NCBI GenBank assembly: GCA_039810585.1
Contig: JBDHXF010000002.1
Location: 1 to 64,000, forward strand
Length of the DNA: 64,000 nt
Direction: 5' to 3'
Source: JBBATK01 sp039810585
GTDB lineage: Bacteria; Bacteroidota; Ignavibacteria; Kapaibacteriales; NICIL-2
The translations under genes were made by a program, and so were the position numbers. A model generated the notes under the pieces. The model was not told the origin of the DNA, made no database searches, and saw nothing but the letters and a program-made list of their open reading frames with translations. Shown one piece after another: positions 9,101 through 17,426 of this stretch (positions are counted from its first letter, which is position 1; every line of letters starts with the position of its first letter).

Positions 9101-10985
9101 TGTGAAGCAGCCGACAGCGGACTCAACACAGATCAACAATTCCACCGATTCGCTGATGTATGTGGTAGCCTATGTGGGAGACCCGACAGACAATAGCGTT
9201 TCACTAAAGACCGGCACGATTAGCATACGCGTATTTGACGACAGCGCGCGAACGATTGTTATTCCACTCATGGCCGATCAGCAGAAATCGACGCTTGATG
9301 TTAGCCGTACACTGATCATCGTGAACAATGCTCCCATCAATCAATTGAGTTCCGAACCGCTGCAATTCACGAATTCGACGGCGACAAAAATTTGTATCGA
9401 TAGCATCAGTTCTCAGAAAACGGAGATTTCGGTCAACCCTCCAAGCCCCGACATCGATCCCGGACGCAGTAACACCTTATACGTGAACATCACACCGAAG
9501 TCACTCAGTGATATCGTTGACACTCTCACTGTACACATTGGATGTCCGTGCATCGACTCCATAAAAATTGTGGTGATCGTCCATCCCACAAACAATGCCC
9601 TCACTTTCACGTCTGCCATCGATTTCGATACCGTTCATACCTGCGTCATTCCGACCGGCAAGTCTGTAACGGTTCAGAATATAGATGCCGTAAGCTCAGG
9701 CTTTATTGATTCCGTGAAGATTCAGGGACCGAACGCGTCCGTGTTTAGCATGAAGTTGTCATGGACCACCTTCCCCTATGTTGTTCAACCAAAGAATACT
9801 GACGGAAGTGCTATCACGATTTATTACGATGGTGCGGGCACGCCGGTTGGTGATAAAAACGCATTGCTCATTGTGTGGTATCACATCAACAACCAGAATA
9901 TTTCGGATACGATTCCATTGCACGCATATCGAGAAGTGCCTATTCACCTGGATTCAACGCACTTGGATTTTGGTGCCGTAAAGCAGGCGCAGATCGACAT
10001 GCGGACCATGCATATCTTTAACGATTATACGCAGTCAATCGAGATCGACTTTGGCGCTGCCGGAACATCCAAGAATCTCTTTGTTCCTCAACGCCGCAAC
10101 TTCTCCATTCTTGGAAAGAATGTCGATACGGTGGATATTCAGTTCAACACAGCAAGTATTGGTGATTACTCGGATACGCTGTATGTCCGCTACTTCCAAC
10201 GTAACCTGGGTTGCACCGATAGCATCCCTCTTACCGTTCACGGCGTGGTACTACCCGGCGTGAATTATCGGGTATGGCTCGATCCGTCGACGGTTGTTAA
10301 CCCTACGGATAATAATGTTGCCATTCATATGTGGGCTGCGTTAGATACCGTGTTAAGCTACACGAACACGCTTCAATTCAAGGCCAGAGTGAACATTCCG
10401 GCGGATATGTTTCGACCCAATCGAATCGATTCTGCTGTCGGTCGCTTCATTCCGGATCCGGCCGTGGTGGGAACAAGACAATCTATCGACATCAGTGTCG
10501 ATACAATTGCCAATCCCCTCTCTACCTCGCCCACCATGATTGCTATAATTCGAGGTCAGGCTATGCTTGGTCATCTGGAATGCGATTCACTGATCATCGA
10601 AGATTTCTATTGGGACAACAGCGGTCCGCATCCTACAAATCTGACAAACGTCGGACTGGGTAATGGTGAGTATTGTACCACGATTTGCAAGGCAAATGGA
10701 AGTCGCTTGTTGAGCACCGGAACCGGACCGCTTAGCTTGAGCTTGTCGCCGAATCCGAACTCAGGACTGCTTCACCTCAATCTTCATAGCATCGAAGCAG
10801 GCACGTACGCATTTGATATTGTAAACGAAAATGGACAGGTAGTCGATCATTTTAGCATCGATGCTCTTTCGAACTCAAGCTACCTCATCGACCACGATTG
10901 TTCCATGCTCAGCAGTGGCGTGTTTAGTTTGCGCATGACGACGCTCACTCGTATGCTCCACTTGCCCTTTGTGGTTGTTAAATAG
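6111..10985 (+). CDS. Giant secreted protein: glycine-rich region, choice-of-anchor D repeats, T9SS type A sorting domain
   Basis: About 1624 residues from the ATG at 6111, which overlaps the ridA-like stop; ATGs at 6120 and 6126 are alternatives. A signal peptide ends near ALPAMAQP. Residues about 150-240 form a unique N-terminal region. Residues about 240-483 are strongly glycine-rich with interspersed Ser, Asn and Ala and a run of eight Gly. From about residue 600 to 1420 come repeated Ig-like units of roughly 100 residues with conserved phrases such as 'vRNlGnaDVVLDSA', 'IiNRGTGIDSA' and 'IRNAGSGPAKV', the ASPM/SPD-2/Hydin-like choice-of-anchor D fold. Many units carry one or two Cys. The last 75 residues (SLSPNPNSGLLHLNL through SSGVFSLRM) are a type A sorting domain. 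A structural or adhesive surface role is inferred; no enzyme motif is seen. Confidence 0.85.
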   Translation: MFEMIMPHVVRLLRHALEIMCLVVFAALPAMAQPIVSYLLPDVGAPGTMVYVEFIAPNQANVNGTNFANTDGLYINNVADAFRLECVNAADRAKITFSPVVVSWDGRMLSTIAFISPICAPNSSDWTLLADAWRIPVQISRLGVPSNVDTFYIVKPTHLGDLSSVNEFVIGEGTLGKRSRRGAMVIDSVIFRNNTYTVSTTDVDAKTDGNQGYLPFSLYASGRIVGAGSATKLSLEANGASGAPGGGGGGGGYCDVSGSGGAGGPGYTGGGRGGRNASGVSTNSYNGYGQGSGPPDANGVGNSLNGTSGSAAATAYESAGGGTGHPFGTSGSNCSDGGNCAPQGGHGGASGEKNTVGKGAGAGNKSNGESSNSVEPNGGYETGNIMNVPLAGGSGGSSGNPSGFPPGCSGNGGGGGGAVQLYALSFKQVDISATGSNGASGKVVGGSGSGGGINLASKLPSTSVAVHVSGGKGNSAAVGSDGRVRMDGPIQLAPSSDAAADYVGPTIDTISAIKPPFSLRGYGKPGDTIAVYLKSDNTAWVLDTIVKVGVTSRWAATIDYTGADQNLQIVAAQKVTNPATGSFGAQPSYVLSAAAATTIHILRIAEVSCDSIRDIGKVSCANNGVKLDTFYVRNLGNADVVLDSARFLTGTVGFSIVSPSPAKNLTLKSKDSIRFIVRFQMPAFQAGVIQDRMLLSFPVGTSPQVLTIDYKATVDTVGLSFINVSANTETRNAYSIDFNRVCATIGESQTHGVRNISAKAANITQFKLVKGTVFTAVIQTTSLNPNDTAQFVVRVPSGAAGSYRDTLQITILTTDSCTISYRIPLSVTLVDTKVVGYDNVFEDFGYVKVGATLTRRFTIINRGTGIDSAAFLTVPTVSAPWTLTMVPPDTVPRILAPGDSIVFLLSFKPDTAGPYQTTLLWTVSEQGASCPATVRFQPHGFGTNSSIVPSVDTLRFGTVYRCSNVLDTFWIRNAGSGPAKVYAPAIIGGPDAARFQIVKQPTADSTQINNSTDSLMYVVAYVGDPTDNSVSLKTGTISIRVFDDSARTIVIPLMADQQKSTLDVSRTLIIVNNAPINQLSSEPLQFTNSTATKICIDSISSQKTEISVNPPSPDIDPGRSNTLYVNITPKSLSDIVDTLTVHIGCPCIDSIKIVVIVHPTNNALTFTSAIDFDTVHTCVIPTGKSVTVQNIDAVSSGFIDSVKIQGPNASVFSMKLSWTTFPYVVQPKNTDGSAITIYYDGAGTPVGDKNALLIVWYHINNQNISDTIPLHAYREVPIHLDSTHLDFGAVKQAQIDMRTMHIFNDYTQSIEIDFGAAGTSKNLFVPQRRNFSILGKNVDTVDIQFNTASIGDYSDTLYVRYFQRNLGCTDSIPLTVHGVVLPGVNYRVWLDPSTVVNPTDNNVAIHMWAALDTVLSYTNTLQFKARVNIPADMFRPNRIDSAVGRFIPDPAVVGTRQSIDISVDTIANPLSTSPTMIAIIRGQAMLGHLECDSLIIEDFYWDNSGPHPTNLTNVGLGNGEYCTTICKANGSRLLSTGTGPLSLSLSPNPNSGLLHLNLHSIEAGTYAFDIVNENGQVVDHFSIDALSNSSYLIDHDCSMLSSGVFSLRMTTLTRMLHLPFVVVK

Positions 10986-11040
10986 TCATAAATGCCGTAC
11001 ATAGCCTTGGCCATCATTCCATCGGCGACACGAGATTTTC

Positions 11041-11048
11041 TATCTTTG
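11041..11048 (+). promoter_or_regulatory. Candidate -7 box TATCTTTG ahead of the metal-uptake operon
   Basis: An exact TAnnTTTG match 33 bases before the ATG at 11081, with TTC 21 bases upstream at 11017-11019 as an imperfect TTG -33 element. The position would give a leader of about 25 bases for the small His-rich protein and the TonB receptor behind it. Confidence 0.45.
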
Positions 11049-11080
11049 TCGCCGATTGTCTTTTCACCCCCCTTGGTTGG

Positions 11081-11434
11081 ATGTTTGCTTCGTTTCTGAA
11101 CCGTCATCACGTTCTGCACACCTTCTGCTCTGTTTTGGTGTGCTTGAGCCTCTTGTCGCTCTTCAGTGCTGAGGCATCTCACACGCACGACAGTGTTTCG
11201 CTTAACACGCAACACAGCGGCGCACAGCATGATTCGGGATCCGCGCCGACGCTGGATACCAGTCATAGCCACTGCCAACTCTGCCAATTGTCCCTTGTGA
11301 GTTGTGACATTGTTCCGTCACTCCACCCCTTTATAGAACCTCCCGAAACCGTTGAGCAATACCTGCTCTCGACTCCGTGCAATGACAAAGCTCCGCGATC
11401 ACTCCTGCGCGGACGTGCACCACCGACCGTCTAA
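11081..11434 (+). CDS. Small exported His/Cys-containing protein (DUF2946-like)
   Basis: A 117-residue protein with an N-terminal hydrophobic segment (residues about 11-30) that looks like a signal peptide. It is followed by a His-rich stretch (SHTHDS, QHSGAQHDSG) and the motif SHSHCQLCQL, a CxxC preceded by two His. This layout is common in short exported proteins next to TonB-dependent receptors for metals or metal complexes and would suit Cu, Zn or Ni binding. It precedes the TonB receptor at 11525 by 90 bases and is presumably co-transcribed with it. The metal-handling role comes from composition and neighbourhood, not from a characterised homologue. Confidence 0.65.
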   Translation: MFASFLNRHHVLHTFCSVLVCLSLLSLFSAEASHTHDSVSLNTQHSGAQHDSGSAPTLDTSHSHCQLCQLSLVSCDIVPSLHPFIEPPETVEQYLLSTPCNDKAPRSLLRGRAPPTV

Positions 11435-11524
11435 TACGCTCCATTATTCGTCGCCCGCGAGCAGTCGCGGCTGGACTGTATTGTCACGCCTACCGGTGTT
11501 GTTTCACTCATTCTTTGTCATTCT

Positions 11525-13972
11525 ATGGTTGACCGACTTTCACGGGGCATCATTCTGCTTCTCATCTTTTTCGTGTGCTCCATTGCGCACGCTCAACATC
11601 CAATTCATGCGGAACCAGTCGAAGATCATGTTCTTCACGGCATAGTGCGCGACTCACTTAGCCGGCAGCCTCTGGCTGGTGTAACCATCTTTTTGGTGGA
11701 TATTAAAAGAGGTGCAATCTCCAAGCGAGACGGGAGCTATCGCATTGCCCATCTGCCAAATGTCAGCACTCGTGTGCGGGTTAGCTTGCTTGGGTATAAA
11801 ACAATTGTTGAGCAGGTCGATTTGTCTGCCATCAGTGAGCACGACTTTGCATTGACCGAGTCCCTCATCGAAACACCCGAAGTTGTCGTAAGCGGGGTCT
11901 CCGAAGCGACGGAGAAAAAGCGCATGCCCGTACCCATTAGTACTGTCACGCAGGCGGATTTAAAAGAGTCGGCAGCAACGAATATCATCGATGCCGTGAG
12001 TAAAGAGCCCGGCATTAGCAGCATCTCCACGGGACCGGCAATTTCGAAGCCGGTGATTCGAGGTTTGGGATACAACCGAGTGTTGGTGATTAGCGATGGT
12101 GTACGCCAGGAGGGCCAGCAGTGGGGTGATGAACATGGGGTGGAAGTCGATCCATCGTCCGTTAGCTCAGTCGAAATCTTAAAGGGTCCTGCTTCCCTGA
12201 TGTATGGTTCGGACGCCCTGGCGGGCGTCGTGAATTTGCTTGCCGACAACGATGTGGAAGACGGTCATATTCGCCTATCGGCTGACGGCGAGTACAGAAC
12301 GAATAACGGTCAGATCAGTACGTCACTCGCAACTCAGGCGAATCTCAAACAGTGGACCTGGGATGTTCGCTACAGTCACCAGCAGGCCCACGCCTATCAA
12401 AACGCCTACGATGGTTATGTGTTCGGATCCGGCTTTCGAGAGGATGCCCTGCGCGCAGTGCTTGGATATCATGGTTCGTGGGGATACACACAGCTTCACC
12501 TTAGCCGATTCATCTTGAATCCCGGAATTGTGGAAGGAATGAGTGACAGCAGCGGTGCGTTTGTGCGCGAAGTGGCAGCTTCGACAGGAGTGGAGCTTCG
12601 GCCGACTACACACGACGATGCCCTCAATTACGAATCGATGATTCCCTACCAACACATTGTGCACAGCAAGGTGAACAGCGAGACCACACTGTTTCTTGGT
12701 GGGTTCAACCTGTTGGCAAATATTGGTTGGCAGCAAAATGAGCGACAAGAGTTTGCCAGTGCCGAGACGCCTTCCACTCCGGGTCTGGCTATGACACTCG
12801 GAACGCTCACTTACGACCTTCGAGGCACCGGCATCCATATAGGCAACGCACACCTCAGTGTGGGATTCAATGGAATGGCGCAAGACAACCGAAACACCGG
12901 CGCGGAATATCTTATTCCAGATTACCACCTGTTCGACTTCGGCGCATACGCGGTATCGACATTGCGTGCTGGATCATGGGATCTGTCCGCCGGTCTGCGC
13001 TACGATCTGCGATCTGAGCGGAGTGGTGCTTTGTATCTCGATTCGAACGACACAAAAGTCCCGCAGAGCGCTCCCGACGCCACCCAGCGCTTTGTGGCGC
13101 ATGACTATCAATTTGGTGGTGTGGCCGGAAGCCTAGGGGCAAGCTATCAGGCTAGTGATGACTTGACCTTAAAGTTCAATCTCGGCCGCGGATTTCGTGC
13201 TCCCAACATGAGCGAACTTGCCGCCAACGGTGTGCATGACGGCACTGTGCGCTACGAACTCGGGAACAGCGATCTCCGACCCGAATTCAATACTCAAGTG
13301 GATGTCGGACTGCTCTACCAAATCACGCACTTAAGCATCGAGGCTTCTGTGTTTGCCAACTCGGTAGATCATTACATCTATACACGCAAAGTGCCGTCAC
13401 TCCTCGGTGGTGACTCACTCATCGACGGCAATCAAGTGTTTGCCTACGATGCAGCGTCGGCTCTTCTTTACGGAGCGGAACTCCTCGTGGACATCCACCC
13501 ACATCCTCTCGATTGGTTACATTTTGAAAATGGCTTTGGCTTCGTGATCACATCGCTTCGCAACCAGGCTGACTCCATGCAATACCTTCCCTTCAGTCCC
13601 GCACCGAAGTGGACGTCGACGCTAAAGACGAGCTTTAAGCATGTGAGCGCAGAGCTTGCATCGCTCGATTGTATTCTGGGTGCTGACATCGTCTTTGCAC
13701 AGCACAACATTTACTCGGCCTTCAATACCGAAACCGCCACTGCCAGTTATGTACTCATCCATGCCGGCGTGATAAGCGATTGGCAGGTCTTCGAACACCA
13801 ACACGTGCAGGTATCTCTTCTCGTCAACAATCTTGGCGACGTTGCGTATCAAGACCACCTAAGCCGATTGAAATACTTGGATACGAATGAGGCAACGGGT
13901 CGTATGGGAGTATTTGGTGTAGGACGTAGCTTTGTGCTGCGCCTGTCAATTCCCCTTGATATTATTCCATGA
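11525..13972 (+). CDS. TonB-dependent outer membrane receptor with carboxypeptidase-regulatory-like N-domain, probable metal uptake
   Basis: An 815-residue receptor. The signal peptide (residues 1-23, ending AHAQ) is followed by a CarboxypepD_reg-like beta-sandwich (about 38-115; GIVRDSLSRQPLAGVTIFLV, KRDGSYRI). The plug domain follows (about 130-245), with VIRGLGYNRVLVISDGVRQE and SSVEILKGPASLMYGSDALA, and then the beta-barrel, which ends in an aromatic-hydrophobic strand (FVLRLSIPLDIIP). The plug phrase GLGYNRVLVISDG resembles ZnuD-type receptors, and the upstream His-rich CxxC protein fits a metal ligand. The substrate remains inferred. Its stop codon overlaps the next start (ATGA at 13969-13972), indicating translational coupling. 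Confidence 0.88.
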   Translation: MVDRLSRGIILLLIFFVCSIAHAQHPIHAEPVEDHVLHGIVRDSLSRQPLAGVTIFLVDIKRGAISKRDGSYRIAHLPNVSTRVRVSLLGYKTIVEQVDLSAISEHDFALTESLIETPEVVVSGVSEATEKKRMPVPISTVTQADLKESAATNIIDAVSKEPGISSISTGPAISKPVIRGLGYNRVLVISDGVRQEGQQWGDEHGVEVDPSSVSSVEILKGPASLMYGSDALAGVVNLLADNDVEDGHIRLSADGEYRTNNGQISTSLATQANLKQWTWDVRYSHQQAHAYQNAYDGYVFGSGFREDALRAVLGYHGSWGYTQLHLSRFILNPGIVEGMSDSSGAFVREVAASTGVELRPTTHDDALNYESMIPYQHIVHSKVNSETTLFLGGFNLLANIGWQQNERQEFASAETPSTPGLAMTLGTLTYDLRGTGIHIGNAHLSVGFNGMAQDNRNTGAEYLIPDYHLFDFGAYAVSTLRAGSWDLSAGLRYDLRSERSGALYLDSNDTKVPQSAPDATQRFVAHDYQFGGVAGSLGASYQASDDLTLKFNLGRGFRAPNMSELAANGVHDGTVRYELGNSDLRPEFNTQVDVGLLYQITHLSIEASVFANSVDHYIYTRKVPSLLGGDSLIDGNQVFAYDAASALLYGAELLVDIHPHPLDWLHFENGFGFVITSLRNQADSMQYLPFSPAPKWTSTLKTSFKHVSAELASLDCILGADIVFAQHNIYSAFNTETATASYVLIHAGVISDWQVFEHQHVQVSLLVNNLGDVAYQDHLSRLKYLDTNEATGRMGVFGVGRSFVLRLSIPLDIIP

Positions 13973-14475
13973 CCCCTGGTTTTCGAACGATACCATACGC
14001 CATCATTTTCGCATTGCTCTTCGGCGCTGCCATGTTTGCACAAACACTGCCGCAAACAGATCAGTCGATTCTTGGTACCTGGTCGTTGCAGCGTTACGAT
14101 GTGGAGAGTACGAAAACTTTGAGCCGGCGAACGGAACGACTCTACTTGCACGAACGACGCATAAGCGACTCCCTTAACGTATTGCTGCGTAGCGCAGATT
14201 TGGACTTGCATGTGGACTTCCGTCCAGACAGTAGTTATAGTCTCAAACGACGCTTCCAGCGCCATGTAGAATACTTCGAGCGTGGCACGTGGACGCTCGC
14301 CTCAACTATCCATATGCACAGTATCACTCACGACGACGTTTCCCTTTTTGACGGAGCGCGTGTTCAATGGCAAAGTGCTGATAGTATTGTGCTCATTTTT
14401 CGAGTGGGCAAAGCAAACGACGGATTGTGGCTCCAAGTGAGCATGAAGCGAAGCGAAGCATTGAATGAGCAATGA
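13969..14475 (+). CDS. Small secreted lipocalin-like protein, function unknown
   Basis: A 168-residue protein with a signal peptide (residues 8-24, AIIFALLFGAAMFAQ). It then has 'SILGTWSLQRYDVEST' and a succession of short beta-strand-like segments with alternating polar and hydrophobic residues (FRPDSSYSLKRRF, GTWTLASTIHMHSI). The 'GTWsl' opening plus a single small beta domain resembles lipocalin-like (DUF4488/copper-resistance-type) proteins of Bacteroidota, but this is a shape argument, not a recognised family. It is coupled to the TonB receptor by a 4-base ATGA overlap, so it belongs to the same putative metal-uptake operon. Confidence 0.65.
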   Translation: MTPGFRTIPYAIIFALLFGAAMFAQTLPQTDQSILGTWSLQRYDVESTKTLSRRTERLYLHERRISDSLNVLLRSADLDLHVDFRPDSSYSLKRRFQRHVEYFERGTWTLASTIHMHSITHDDVSLFDGARVQWQSADSIVLIFRVGKANDGLWLQVSMKRSEALNEQ

Positions 14476-14561
14476 ACAGGTAGCGGCGCGCTGTGAGCGG
14501 TGATCCCTGAGAATTAAGAACACGCAGGCGTGCTACGTACAAGTCCCTGCACCGTCGTAGT

Positions 14562-14587
14562 GCTGCGAAGCAGCGCAAGAATTGAAA
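14562..14587. repeat. GAA-triloop hairpin followed by CAAGAATTGAAA
   Basis: GCTGC-GAA-GCAGC (14562-14574) followed two bases later by CAAGAATTGAAA (14576-14587). The same arrangement, with a different stem and the same 12-base tail, occurs at 63388-63412. It lies between the convergent genes ending at 14475 and 14686. Confidence 0.4.
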
Positions 14588-14610
14588 ATCTGCGAACGAC
14601 TCAACGCCTA

Positions 14611-14648
14611 AAAGAAAAGGGCAGATGACCCACGTCACTGCCCTTTCT
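14611..14648 (-). terminator. Rho-independent terminator, probably bidirectional
   Basis: Stem GGGCAG/CTGCCC with inner TGAC/GTCA and a single bulged A (14619-14643), flanked by AAAGAAAA on one side and TTTCTT on the other. This gives a U-rich tail whichever strand is read. It sits between the convergent small secreted gene and the E1 gene, 38 bases past the E1 stop. Confidence 0.7.
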
Positions 14649-14685
14649 TCATTCGTCGCCAAACATTTACCAAGTAGGGACTGCT

Positions 14686-17157
14686 CTAATTAAAGAGTGG
14701 ATATGTATTCGGATGCACTTCGTGCATCATCTCGTACACTGCATCAAAGATGTGCTCTGCTTCCGGTTTTGACCAGTAGTTGCCATCTGTTCCATAAGCA
14801 GGACGATGCTCTTTTGCGCAAAGAGTACGGGGAGCGGAGTCGAGATGACGATAAGCGTTTTGCTTCTCCAAAACGTGTTGCAGCATCATGGAACTGACCC
14901 CACCGGGCACGTCTTCATCCACAAAGAGAACGCGGTTGGTTTTCGCAATGGAATCGACGATGCGATGATGACGATCAAACGGAATGAGAGTTTGTACATC
15001 GATCACTTCCACATCAATGCCGCACTCGGCAAGCATGTCGGCAGCGCGTAGTACCACGCGGCAGAGCGCTCCGTAGGTTACAATGCTCAGGTCATTACCA
15101 CTGCGAATAATGTCCGGTACGCCAAGCTCAAGCGTGTGTTCTCCAACATTATCGGGCAACATTTCTTTGAGGCGATACCCGTTGAGCACTTCAACGATGA
15201 TGCCGGGTTCGTCGCTTCGGAGTAGAGTGTTATACATGGCGGCGGCGCGTGTCATATCTCGCGGGACACAGACGTACATGCCATGCACGAGCGACACGAT
15301 GCCGGACATCGGAGAGCCGCTATGCCATATACCTTCCAGGCGATGACCGCGAGTACGGATGATAACCGGAGCTTTTTGTCCGCCTTTCGTTCTCCACTGC
15401 ACTGTTGCTAAATCGTCGCTCATAATCTGCAAGGCATACAGCACATAATCGAGATACTGTAACTCACAGATTGGTCTCAAACCTCGCATTGCCATACCAA
15501 TAGCCTGGCCGACGATTGTGCATTCGCGTATACCGGTATCGGACACGCGCAACGGACCATACTTCTCTTGCAAGCCGCTGAAGCCCTGATTCACATCTCC
15601 AAGCTTTCCGACGTCCTCACCAAAGGCGATGACGCGTGGATCGATCTTCAACCAGTAGTCGAAGGTTGCATTCAGGACTTCAAAACCAACTTTGGTGGCA
15701 GAAGCTTCCGAGTATGCCGCAGGGACCGGGGGTACTTTCAGTGCGTTCTGTGATGAGGCACTATACAGATGACTATCGTAGCGATCTTCTTGCAGCTTCT
15801 GCTGCTCATCTCGATACGCTTTCAACGCTTCGGATGCAGCCGACGGCTCCATGCGAACCGCGCGCAGAGCTTTGTGTATTGTCACAAAATAGTCGCTACG
15901 GAAAGGCTCGCGGATAGCTACCAGCTCATCCTTGCAGCTCTGCAACACATCGCGCACGTTTGCATGTCGTGCGATCATCGCATCCAACAAGCCAATCACC
16001 TGTGCGATTTCGGACTTGATGGGATTGATAAAGGCATCCCATGCTTGTTGCTTAGCAACGCGAACAGTTTGAACAGCATCGTGTTCAATACTGTCGAGTT
16101 CCACCGATGTTGCCATGCCCTGTGCGAGTATCCACGCACGCATTTTCGCAATCCCATCATATTCTGCTTCCCAAGCCAGACGCTCCTTGGACTTGTACCG
16201 CTCATGCGACCCAGAGGTAGAGTGCCCTTGCGGTTGCGTAAGTTCTTTAACGTGAACGATGGCAGGAAATCCTTCGGTGCGGATGCGTTCGGCAGCACGT
16301 AGGTAGGTTTCAACAAGTGCTGCATAATCCCAACCGTTTACCGTGTACACATCGTAACCGGATACGTCGCCGGCTTTACGCTGGAAACCAGTGAGCAGCG
16401 CACCCGGATCTGCCTTGGTATGTTGGAATTCGTTGGGAACAGAAATGCCATAGCCATCGTCCCATATCGAAATCAGCGCAGGAGCGCGGAGCACGCCTAT
16501 GGCGTCAATGGCCTCCCAGAACATGCCTTCTGCAGACGACGCATTTCCAATGGTTCCAAACGCAATTTCTTGTCCCTTATTTGAAAACTGCGTCAGGTGC
16601 TGCAGCTCCTCCAATTCGCGATATAGGCGCGAGGCATACGCTAAGCCAACCAGACGCGGCATCTGAGAACCCGTAGGAGATACATCGGCCGACGAATTGT
16701 ACTGCGCGCTGAGATTTTTCCAGCTGCCGTCAGGATTGAGAGTCCGTGTACCGAAGTGTCCGTTCATGGAGCGACCAGCCGACGCTGGTTCCGCATCGAC
16801 ATCGGTGTGCGCGTATAACTGAGCAAAGAACTCGCGGACGCCAGAAATCTCTTTTGCGAACATGAAGGTTTGGTCGCGATAGTAGCCGCTGCGAAAATCG
16901 CCGTGACGAAATGCACGAGCCATAGCTACTTGGGCGATTTCTTTGCCGTCACCAAAAATTCCAAACTTGGCTTTTCCGCTCAGCACTTCTTTACGACCGA
17001 GTAAACTGGCTTGACGGCTTTCGCAGGCAATACGATAGTCGCGTAAAATAGACTGAATATCAGACTGCCATGATGGCGCTGCGGCGTGTTTCTTTGCCTC
17101 ACCATTGGTGACTTTGAGGCCTTTCTTGGTTGTCCCTGAGAGTGATGTTTCGTCCAC
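14686..17157 (-). CDS. 2-oxoisovalerate (branched-chain) dehydrogenase E1, fused alpha and beta subunits
   Basis: An 823-residue thiamine-diphosphate enzyme that decarboxylates branched-chain 2-oxo acids and passes the acyl group to lipoyl-E2. The alpha-like half spans about residues 30-440, with 'AFGTIGNASSAEGMFWE' and 'ISIWDDGYGISVPNEF' in the ThDP/Mg region and 'GSHERYKSKERL' near the phosphorylation-loop position. The beta-like half spans about 490-815, with 'VIAFGEDVGKLGDVNQGFSG', 'CTIVGQAIGMAMRGLRPI' and 'VIRTRGHRLEGIWHSGSP'. Alpha-beta fusion is normal for Bacteroidota-type enzymes. Translation appears to start at a GTG (17157-17155). E2 and E3 are not in the window, so the subunit belongs to a complex encoded elsewhere. 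Branched-chain rather than pyruvate specificity is the best guess. Confidence 0.85.
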   Translation of the reverse strand: MDETSLSGTTKKGLKVTNGEAKKHAAAPSWQSDIQSILRDYRIACESRQASLLGRKEVLSGKAKFGIFGDGKEIAQVAMARAFRHGDFRSGYYRDQTFMFAKEISGVREFFAQLYAHTDVDAEPASAGRSMNGHFGTRTLNPDGSWKNLSAQYNSSADVSPTGSQMPRLVGLAYASRLYRELEELQHLTQFSNKGQEIAFGTIGNASSAEGMFWEAIDAIGVLRAPALISIWDDGYGISVPNEFQHTKADPGALLTGFQRKAGDVSGYDVYTVNGWDYAALVETYLRAAERIRTEGFPAIVHVKELTQPQGHSTSGSHERYKSKERLAWEAEYDGIAKMRAWILAQGMATSVELDSIEHDAVQTVRVAKQQAWDAFINPIKSEIAQVIGLLDAMIARHANVRDVLQSCKDELVAIREPFRSDYFVTIHKALRAVRMEPSAASEALKAYRDEQQKLQEDRYDSHLYSASSQNALKVPPVPAAYSEASATKVGFEVLNATFDYWLKIDPRVIAFGEDVGKLGDVNQGFSGLQEKYGPLRVSDTGIRECTIVGQAIGMAMRGLRPICELQYLDYVLYALQIMSDDLATVQWRTKGGQKAPVIIRTRGHRLEGIWHSGSPMSGIVSLVHGMYVCVPRDMTRAAAMYNTLLRSDEPGIIVEVLNGYRLKEMLPDNVGEHTLELGVPDIIRSGNDLSIVTYGALCRVVLRAADMLAECGIDVEVIDVQTLIPFDRHHRIVDSIAKTNRVLFVDEDVPGGVSSMMLQHVLEKQNAYRHLDSAPRTLCAKEHRPAYGTDGNYWSKPEAEHIFDAVYEMMHEVHPNTYPLFN

Positions 17158-17204
17158 GTCAATTCCCGGCTATAAATGGTACCACTACGATCTTCCCCCG
17201 ATCA

Positions 17205-17212
17205 CAAAGATA
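17205..17212 (-). promoter_or_regulatory. Candidate -7 box TATCTTTG for the E1 gene
   Basis: On the minus strand the sequence reads TATCTTTG, an exact TAnnTTTG match 48 bases before the GTG start. A TTG lies upstream but with a 24-base spacer, longer than the usual 19-21, so the -33 element is uncertain. Confidence 0.4.
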
Positions 17213-17396
17213 CGAAATGAGGCAGCTTTGAGGGGTCAACCGGTGTTGGCTCTGCCTCCAGCGACCCGCGGGGCGACACTAGGTTGCCTCCGTGCGTAGC
17301 TCATCCTCTGGATCGCTGATGTTGCACAATATCCAGTGCTTTCAGCCAGGCTATTCGCTCCTCATTGCCACTCATCATTTCTCTTCGTTCCGCATT

Positions 17397-17426
17397 GCTC
17401 CTCATCGCTCCTCATCGCTCCTCATC
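17397..17426. repeat. Three tandem copies of GCTCCTCATC
   Basis: Perfect 10-base units at 17397, 17407 and 17417, with a decayed unit after them (GTTCTCAT) and related 'CTCCTCATT' and 'CACTCATCAT' sequences from about 17357. Intergenic; no spacers, so not CRISPR. Confidence 0.7.

Noticed and set aside
17397..17426. Possible CRISPR array
   Set aside because: The 10-base units are directly adjacent with no spacers, and no cas gene is present.
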